A DNA stretch of 10,767 nt from UBA6136 sp039795615 (GTDB lineage: Bacteria; Pseudomonadota; Gammaproteobacteria; Methylococcales; Methylococcaceae): positions 1-10,767 of the forward strand of contig JBDKLO010000002.1 of NCBI GenBank assembly GCA_039795615.1, given 5' to 3'. Made by a program: the position numbers and the translations under genes. Under the pieces are notes generated by a model. It was not told the DNA's origin and made no database searches. It was given only the letters and a program-made list of their open reading frames with translations. This document shows positions 5,668-10,767 of the stretch, in pieces. Positions within the stretch are counted from its first letter, which is position 1; every line of letters starts with the position of its first letter.

Positions 5668-6198
5668 ATGCTTGAATATGTTTTCGTCGATTTTCCGCTT
5701 GCCCTCATCGGCTATGCGGGCGCGGTTTTCGTGATTTCCCGTTTTGTCGAGGTCCATGACGCCGGTGCTCCCGGTTCAGTGGCCGTGGCGTCAGCGCCTG
5801 TCACTGAAACGCCCACCCCCACCTCAGCCCACGAACCTGAGCTGGAATCCACGACGGAAACCTGGACAGTTGCTCATGAACCTGAGGGTCTGACGACGCT
5901 TGATGAAGATGACATTGCCATCTTCGATCCGATGTCGATGATCGAATTCGATTCTCAGGATGAAGAACCCGGATCGCATGTCCCGAGCGACGTGGTGCTG
6001 CGGCGTCACTATCTGTCTCATCTCCGCCTGATGCTCGAGACGGTCCATGTCGAACCGACGGATTCGCAGCTGAAACGTCACCATCAGCAATATCTTGATT
6101 ACCTCTGTGACGTCCTGATCGAGGATCGGGAGGCGGTTGAGGCGCTTGAATCGGCCTATGAGGCCCGTCACCTTGCATTTCAGTCAACTGACGAATAA
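5668..6198 (+). CDS. Membrane-anchored acidic protein with a tandem P-S/T-D..LRRH repeat
   Basis: I do not recognise a named family for this 176-residue protein. Residues about 7-27 form one hydrophobic segment, a likely membrane anchor. Residues 30-70 are rich in Ala, Pro, Thr and Glu and contain AHEPE twice (54-58 and 69-73), a flexible linker. Residues 74-101 are strongly acidic. The C-terminal third is helical and holds two copies of a 24-residue unit: PSDVVLRRHYLSHLRLMLE from 106 and PTDSQLKRHHQQYLDYLCD from 130, sharing P-[ST]-D-x-x-L-[RK]-R-H-x-x-x-[HY]-L. GAGG 8 bases before the ATG supports the start, and an in-frame TGA at 5656 rules out a longer N-terminus. It is expressed alone, divergent from the small membrane-protein pair and convergent with the barrel gene. 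Confidence 0.75.
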   Translation: MLEYVFVDFPLALIGYAGAVFVISRFVEVHDAGAPGSVAVASAPVTETPTPTSAHEPELESTTETWTVAHEPEGLTTLDEDDIAIFDPMSMIEFDSQDEEPGSHVPSDVVLRRHYLSHLRLMLETVHVEPTDSQLKRHHQQYLDYLCDVLIEDREAVEALESAYEARHLAFQSTDE

Positions 6199-6208
6199 GC
6201 CCTAGCCC

Positions 6209-6244
6209 GGGGCGCCCGAGCCTCTCAGCGAGTTTGGGCGCCTC
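6209..6244. terminator. GC-rich hairpin between convergent genes
   Basis: GGCGCCC at 6211-6217 pairs with GGGCGCC at 6236-6242, extended by weaker inner pairs (6218-6221 with 6232-6235) and two outer pairs. It fills the 45-base gap between the repeat-protein stop and the barrel-gene stop and could end transcription from both sides. Neither side has a T-run, so it is not a classical intrinsic terminator. Confidence 0.4.
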
Positions 6245-8025
6245 TAGAGCCGGATCTCGGTCTGGAGATAGAAGTAATTCACGTTGCTGCCATTCGGATG
6301 GCTTCCAAGACAGCTTGTCACCGTGACGCCGTTGCAGGTGATGCCAGGAGCACCCGTTCCAAAGACCGCCAGATCGCCTTTCATCAGCACCTGCCATCCG
6401 CCCTGAAACGCGATGTTGTAATGGGCATCCCAGCGGGCATTGAGCTCGAGGGTCTCGCCGATGTAACTCCCCTGATAATTCACACGATTGCTCGGATTGA
6501 AGATGCTGGCCGCTGCCCATCCGGCAGTCGAGGTGGCATCAGCCGTCCACCACCAGCGTTGATTGAGGTAGACCGTGACATCGCGGTGGGGCAGAAACTC
6601 GAATTTCCAGCCCGGTGAATTGATGTTGGTTCGATTGGAAAAGAATCCGCCGATTCCGGTGGGGCCAAACTCGAATACCGTCGGGCCATAGAGTGTGTCG
6701 AAATGGGAGGTTCCGTAGTCCCATTGGGCGGTCAGTCTGGGATCCCATGAGGTATCGAAGGTGGTCCCGACATGGATGTGCTGGTACAGCGATCCCACGT
6801 TCTGCGCTGGGAGATAGCCCTCCTTGCCCCTGGGATTGGCGCTCGGAGTCTTGATTACGGAGCTTCCGGTCTGGCCGATGATTTCAAATTCGTAGTTGAG
6901 TTCTCCCTTGCGGCTAGGGGTCACGATGCGGAGCCCCGGTGAAAAGAGGTGACGTTGAAGGTTTGTTGTCGGGCCTTCATTCAGGTAGTAAAGATAGAGT
7001 TCGCCTGCTGTGGCCGGGTTGATCCTGTGCGTCAGGATGCCACCGGTGAAGTAGCTGTCTTCGAGGGGGCGATTCCAGACCACGTTGTTGTGAAGCAACT
7101 GCTGGGTGTTTCTGGTTCCGTTCGGTGTGGCGCCTGGCATCAGGGCTTCAGGAACATTGGCAAACCCGAGGAGCTCATCCACACCGTCCTGGCTTCGAAA
7201 GCGCTGCTGAACACCGACATATTGCTGCTGGGTATTACGGAATGCCGCCCGACCGATCAGGCGCTGACTGCCGATGCTCAGGGTCATCTGACCGGCTTTG
7301 GTTTCGCTGTCGAATGAACTTCCGAACAGGCTTCGTTCAATCCATGCCGCATAAACCTGGGCAAACTGTCCGGTGTTGATCATGGAGCTCGTCAGGCTAT
7401 CGGGATAATCGCGTGTGATCCATTGCCCCCTCTTGTCGATATAGGCTTGATCCGGCCCGCCATATTGGCGTGCATCCCAGAATTCAAAAGCGGTCCTGAA
7501 CTGATCGGTCCATCGTGCTTCAGCCCAGACCACCGACTGGATGGGGAAGGCATACTGGCCTACCAGAGAGGTCTTTCCCGGGGATCCACCTCGCCAGGGC
7601 GTCGCGTAATCTTCATAGCGGACCCGTTCCTCCATGCTGAAAGACACCCAGTCGGGCATATGGAGGACGTTGTGTAGGGTCAGATTTTCATGGTTCTTCC
7701 AAAGTTCCTTGCCCGAGAGTTCGTCTCTACGCTGGCTTTCGATGGCACCGAGTGACTGGCGAGGCCGATTATTGGAGTACTCGGGGGCTGTCGATCCCTT
7801 GGCATCGTTTTTGGGTGTGGACGCTTCACTAACCGAAAGGTCGTCTGATCGTGGCGTCCTGACCGCTCCCGGATCGCAATCCGGGGTCGATTTCCCGTCT
7901 TTTTCCAATGCTTTCGGGGGGGATAGACATCCTGAAGAAGGCTGAGGGATGGGCTCTGCCCTCGGCGAGAACGAGGTCAGGATCAGGCATATGCCTATCA
8001 GTGATGAATAAAGGGTTTTGCTCAC
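6244..8025 (-). CDS. Alginate-export (AlgE-like) family outer-membrane beta-barrel
   Basis: From the GTG at 8025 the protein has 593 residues. It has a signal peptide (hydrophobic 5-19, likely cleavage after P-R-A at 23), a low-complexity segment (about 24-115), and a barrel domain (about 118-593) of alternating amphipathic strands with many aromatics. Family-like stretches are WVSFSMEERVRYE at 126-138, RTAFEFWDARQYG at 177-189, LSIGSQRLIGRA at 249-260 and FDTLYGPTVFEFGPTGIGG at 442-460, followed by NRTNINSPG. It ends in FYLQTEIRL, like a last outer-membrane strand. C33/C50 and C564/C572 are possible disulfides. The family includes Pseudomonas AlgE but also many porins of unknown substrate, and no alginate genes are nearby. 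The frame stays open to 8445, but that part overlaps another gene and lacks a signal peptide. A TTG at 8037 is another possible start. It follows the six-helix protein gene by 26 bases. Confidence 0.82.
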   Translation of the reverse strand: MSKTLYSSLIGICLILTSFSPRAEPIPQPSSGCLSPPKALEKDGKSTPDCDPGAVRTPRSDDLSVSEASTPKNDAKGSTAPEYSNNRPRQSLGAIESQRRDELSGKELWKNHENLTLHNVLHMPDWVSFSMEERVRYEDYATPWRGGSPGKTSLVGQYAFPIQSVVWAEARWTDQFRTAFEFWDARQYGGPDQAYIDKRGQWITRDYPDSLTSSMINTGQFAQVYAAWIERSLFGSSFDSETKAGQMTLSIGSQRLIGRAAFRNTQQQYVGVQQRFRSQDGVDELLGFANVPEALMPGATPNGTRNTQQLLHNNVVWNRPLEDSYFTGGILTHRINPATAGELYLYYLNEGPTTNLQRHLFSPGLRIVTPSRKGELNYEFEIIGQTGSSVIKTPSANPRGKEGYLPAQNVGSLYQHIHVGTTFDTSWDPRLTAQWDYGTSHFDTLYGPTVFEFGPTGIGGFFSNRTNINSPGWKFEFLPHRDVTVYLNQRWWWTADATSTAGWAAASIFNPSNRVNYQGSYIGETLELNARWDAHYNIAFQGGWQVLMKGDLAVFGTGAPGITCNGVTVTSCLGSHPNGSNVNYFYLQTEIRL

Positions 8026-8051
8026 GATCAGCGTCAATGGGGGCTGGGCGG

Positions 8052-8636
8052 TTAATCCAGGCGAAGGAACAAAGAGCTGATGTAGACCACTAGGATTAGC
8101 GCGGAACCGGTGATGACGAGCCGGTAACACCGCTCCGTTGGAATAAGGGAGCCGGTGATAAAAAGGAGAACAAAAAGCCCATGGAATCCCAGATTTTGCC
8201 CATGTGGGAGTCGGTGGTAGAGCCAGTATTCCTTGAGGAGACTGGAGAGCACCATCAAGGTGGCCACGATAAAGGTAAAGGGCGCATGGCCGATGAACGC
8301 CGTTTTGAGATCGATAGGGTGATCCTCTCTTGAGTCTGGTAGAGCCAGTGCTGAGAGAAGGAATAACAAAACCGGCTGAATGAGGACCATGATGAAGGAG
8401 GGGAATGTCCAGTGGGGAATGTGCCGGAGTTCGTACATGGCCCACCAGGCCTGAATATGGAACATCAGAAGCACGCCACCCCAGAGCTTAACGGGCCAAT
8501 ACCTGATCATCCGGTCACGTAATTGCAAAAGCCGACCAAAGCCCTCCATCAATTGAGTGATGCCTAGGCCGAGAATCAATCCGATCAGGACGGACAGGTA
8601 GGTGAATTCATCCATGGCGGGTTGATCGGTCATCAT
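8052..8636 (-). CDS. Six-helix integral membrane protein, function unknown
   Basis: This protein of about 194 residues has six hydrophobic segments near 12-30, 52-68, 80-99, 116-134, 149-165 and 172-190. Aromatic and His residues cluster around helix 2 and the loop after it (HIQAWWAMYELRHIPHW, 60-76). The N-terminal EFTYLSVLIGLILGLGITQL resembles conserved hypothetical membrane proteins I have seen in proteobacteria, but I know no assigned function. GGAG precedes tandem ATGs at 8636 and 8633. The second has the better 7-base spacing, so the true start may be 8633. It is the first gene after the EF-G terminator, though no clear promoter is visible in 8637-8708. The barrel gene follows after 26 bases, so the two probably form an operon. 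Confidence 0.75.
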   Translation of the reverse strand: MMTDQPAMDEFTYLSVLIGLILGLGITQLMEGFGRLLQLRDRMIRYWPVKLWGGVLLMFHIQAWWAMYELRHIPHWTFPSFIMVLIQPVLLFLLSALALPDSREDHPIDLKTAFIGHAPFTFIVATLMVLSSLLKEYWLYHRLPHGQNLGFHGLFVLLFITGSLIPTERCYRLVITGSALILVVYISSLFLRLD

Positions 8637-8708
8637 GAGTCTCCGTATGGGGGTCAGATCCGAGGCGAATCAGGAGGATGCCGAAGCTCGGATTCCGTGT
8701 ATGCCCAT

Positions 8709-8749
8709 AAAAAAGGGCGCACCCCCCACGGTGGGGAGGTGCGCCCTTT
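8709..8749 (-). terminator. Strong intrinsic terminator of the EF-G gene
   Basis: On the - strand a 12-base perfect stem (AAAGGGCGCACC pairing with GGTGCGCCCTTT) continues, past one unpaired base, into four more G-C pairs around a 5-base loop, and is followed by six T residues (complement of 8709-8714). It begins 18 bases after the EF-G stop. It separates EF-G from the membrane-protein gene downstream. Confidence 0.92.
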
Positions 8750-8767
8750 GGGGACGCCTTGGGGAGA

Positions 8768-10767
8768 TTAGTCCTTCTGGGCGTTGCGTTCCTGAACTTC
8801 CTTGATGACCGCATCCGCAACCTGCTTGGGGCAGGGGTTGTAGTGCGAGAACTCCATGGAGAACTGGCCACGGCCTGAAGTCATCGTGCGAAGATCGCCG
8901 ATGTAGCCGAACATTTCGGAAAGCGGAACTTCCGACTTGATGCGAACACCGGTCGGGCCTGCTTCCTGTGACTTGATCATGCCACGGCGGCGGTTAAGGT
9001 CGCCGATGACGTCACCGACGTTGGCATCCGGGCTGAACGTGTCGACCTTCATGATCGGTTCCATCAGCTGCGGGGCACACTTCGGCATGGTCTGACGGAA
9101 GGCCGCCTTCGCTGCGATTTCGAATGCGATGGATGAAGAGTCGACCGCGTGGAAGCCACCGTCGGTCAGGTTGACGGAGAAGTCAACAACCGGGAAGCCT
9201 GCCATGGTGCCCTTGTCGACCATGCTCTTGAAGCCCTTTTCGACCGCCGGCCAGAATTCACGGGGAACGTTGCCGCCGGTGACCGTGGACTGGAAGGTGA
9301 ATCCTGAACCGGGTTCGCCGGGAGAGATGGTGTAGTTGATCTTTGCGTACTGACCTGAACCACCGGACTGCTTCTTGTGGGTGTATTCGTCTTCGACCGG
9401 GCGGGTGATCGTTTCGCGATAGGCCACCTGCGGCTTGCCGACGACGACTTCAACGCCATGGGTACGCTTCAGGATGTCGATCTTGATGTCGAGGTGAAGT
9501 TCGCCCATGCCCTTGAGGATGGTCTCGCCACTTTCTTCGTCGGTTGAGACGTGGAAGGACGGATCTTCCTGAACCATCTTGCCGAGAGCGATGCCCATCT
9601 TTTCGTTGCCGGCCTTGTCCTTCGGCGCGATGGCGACCGAGATGACCGGATCGGGGAAGACCATGGGTTCGAGGGTGGCGGGGTTGTTCTGGTCAGCCAG
9701 GGTGTGACCGGTCTGAACGTTTTTCATGCCGAGTACGGCAACAATGTCACCGGCCTGGCAAGCGTCAAGCTCCTGACGGTTGTTGGCATGCATTTCAACG
9801 ATACGGCCGATACGCTCGGTCTTGCCGGTTGCAGTGTTGAGGACGGTGTCGCCCTTCTTGAGGCTACCGGAGTAGATGCGCAGGAAGGTCAGGGCGCCGA
9901 AACGGTCATCCATGATCTTGAAGGCGAGTGCGCGGAACGGTCTTGCCGGATCAACGACAGCGAAGTTGCCGGTTTCGTTGCCTTCGAGGTCGACTTCAGG
10001 CTGCGGATTTACTTCGGTCGGGTTCGGCAGGTAGTCGATGACGGCATCGAGAACCAGCTGAACGCCCTTGTTCTTGAATGAAGAGCCACAGAAGGTCGGG
10101 AAGAAGTCGAGCTTGATGGTGCCTTTGCGGATCAGACGCTTGATGGTCTCGACATCGGGTTCTTCACCTTCGAGGTACTTTTCCATGACGTCGTCGTCCT
10201 GCTCGACAACCTTCTCGATCAGCTCGGCGCGCCAGGTTTCAACGTCGTCTACCATGTCAGCCGGCGGTTCACCCACGGTGAACTTCATCGGATCCCCAGA
10301 GTCGTCCCAGATGTAGGACTTACGGGTAAGCACGTCAACGACACCAACGAATCCGTCTTCACGGCCGATCGGGAGGGTCATGACCAAAGGTTCAGCGGCC
10401 AGAACTTCCTTGATCTGCTTGACGACGCGATAGAAGTCGGCACCGATACGGTCGAGCTTGTTGATGTAGATGACGCGGGCGACCTTGGAGTCGTTTGCAT
10501 AACGCCAGTTGGTTTCGGACTGGGGTTCAACACCACCGGAACCACAGAAGACACCGACGCCGCCATCGAGAACCTTGAGCGAACGATAGACTTCGATGGT
10601 GAAGTCAACGTGGCCGGGGGTGTCGATGATGTTGAAGCGATGGTCTCTCCAGAAACACGTGGTCGCTGCCGACTGAATCGTGATGCCGCGCTCCTGCTCC
10701 TGTTCCATGAAGTCCGTGGTGGCGGCACCATCATGCACCTCGCCGATCTTGTGGATCTTGCCGGTGA
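8768..10767 (-). CDS. fusA: Translation elongation factor G, 5' end beyond window
   Basis: The visible 665 residues cover almost all of EF-G, the GTPase that moves tRNA and mRNA through the ribosome and helps recycle it. The frame runs off the right edge with T-G-K-I-H-K-I-G-E-V-H-D-G, so only the first 35 or so residues with the P-loop are missing. Visible motifs are switch I (EQERGITI), G3 DTPGHVDFTIEV with the catalytic His, G4 NKLD, the GSSFKNKGVQ G5 region, the domain III GMGELHLDI stretch, the domain IV loop region KKQSGGSGQY, and the C-terminal VPLSEMFGY. Total length would be about 700, normal for the family. A strong terminator follows directly, with no tuf or ribosomal gene, unlike the usual str operon. 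Together with remembered resemblance to Pseudomonas FusA2-type sequences, this suggests a second EF-G. The GTG at 10738 is internal (valine), not the start. Confidence 0.97.
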   Translation of the reverse strand, partial: TGKIHKIGEVHDGAATTDFMEQEQERGITIQSAATTCFWRDHRFNIIDTPGHVDFTIEVYRSLKVLDGGVGVFCGSGGVEPQSETNWRYANDSKVARVIYINKLDRIGADFYRVVKQIKEVLAAEPLVMTLPIGREDGFVGVVDVLTRKSYIWDDSGDPMKFTVGEPPADMVDDVETWRAELIEKVVEQDDDVMEKYLEGEEPDVETIKRLIRKGTIKLDFFPTFCGSSFKNKGVQLVLDAVIDYLPNPTEVNPQPEVDLEGNETGNFAVVDPARPFRALAFKIMDDRFGALTFLRIYSGSLKKGDTVLNTATGKTERIGRIVEMHANNRQELDACQAGDIVAVLGMKNVQTGHTLADQNNPATLEPMVFPDPVISVAIAPKDKAGNEKMGIALGKMVQEDPSFHVSTDEESGETILKGMGELHLDIKIDILKRTHGVEVVVGKPQVAYRETITRPVEDEYTHKKQSGGSGQYAKINYTISPGEPGSGFTFQSTVTGGNVPREFWPAVEKGFKSMVDKGTMAGFPVVDFSVNLTDGGFHAVDSSSIAFEIAAKAAFRQTMPKCAPQLMEPIMKVDTFSPDANVGDVIGDLNRRRGMIKSQEAGPTGVRIKSEVPLSEMFGYIGDLRTMTSGRGQFSMEFSHYNPCPKQVADAVIKEVQERNAQKD

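Noticed and set aside
5515..5757. 80-codon - strand open frame at the divergent gap
   Set aside because: It overlaps the start of the repeat-protein gene, lacks a good ribosome-binding site, and has no hydrophobic or domain signature.
5801..6520. 239-codon - strand open frame spanning the repeat-protein gene and the barrel-gene end
   Set aside because: It crosses two better supported genes and the hairpin between them, and its composition is low-complexity Arg/Gly/Gln without a domain.
8026..8445. N-terminal extension of the barrel protein (open frame up to 8445)
   Set aside because: It overlaps the six-helix membrane-protein gene in another frame on the same strand, is Pro/His/Arg-rich like a shadow frame, and would bury the clear signal peptide beginning at 8025.
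1..10767. CRISPR array, tRNA/rRNA genes, insertion sequences, defence or toxin-antitoxin cassette
   Set aside because: I saw no regularly spaced repeats, cloverleaf-like segments, transposase motifs or terminal inverted repeats. The two small membrane proteins could be imagined as a toxin pair, but nothing in their sequence supports it.

Overview
The window looks like chromosomal DNA of a Gram-negative bacterium, most likely a gammaproteobacterium. The evidence is a TolC-type outer-membrane channel, a SmpA/OmlA-like lipoprotein, an AlgE-like beta-barrel, a periplasmic L,D-transpeptidase, and an elongation factor G resembling the second EF-G copies of Pseudomonas-like bacteria. Base composition is moderately GC-rich and even across the genes, apart from an AT-richer gap at about 5400-5520. 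I see no transposase, integrase, phage gene, tRNA, rRNA or CRISPR array. The genus cannot be fixed from this sequence.

Left part, + strand (1-2983): the possible tail of an unseen gene overlaps a small helix-turn-helix protein. A fumarylacetoacetate-hydrolase-family enzyme follows. Next come a TolC-family protein and a BamE-like lipoprotein that share a 4-base stop/start overlap and so form an envelope gene pair. No efflux pump or membrane-fusion partner is nearby.

Middle part, - strand (5311 down to 2990): four genes run head to tail. They are two small membrane proteins coupled by a TGATG junction, a secreted YkuD-type L,D-transpeptidase, and a cytosolic isocitrate-lyase/PEP-mutase-family enzyme starting 10 bases after the transpeptidase stop. 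No terminator is visible between them, so they may be read together. The last gene converges with the lipoprotein gene, 6 bases apart.

A 356-base gap (5312-5667) separates two divergent transcription units. It holds a perfect 9-base direct repeat, a short inverted repeat, a strong orphan ribosome-binding site with a possible Cys-rich 30-codon leader frame, and a hairpin. To its right, on the + strand, is an unrecognised membrane-anchored acidic protein ending in two copies of a 24-residue repeat (P-S/T-D-x-x-L-R/K-R-H).

Right part, - strand (10767 down to 6244): an EF-G gene truncated by the window edge ends in a strong intrinsic terminator. After it come a six-helix membrane protein of unknown function and an alginate-export-family outer-membrane barrel. 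That barrel gene meets the repeat-protein gene tail to tail at a shared GC-rich hairpin. The EF-G is not followed by tuf or ribosomal genes, which suggests an extra paralogue rather than the str-operon copy.

Most of the window is ordinary housekeeping and envelope functions. I did not find a convincing new defence or mobile system. The least explained parts are the repeat protein with its upstream gap, the small membrane-protein pair, and the orphan outer-membrane proteins.
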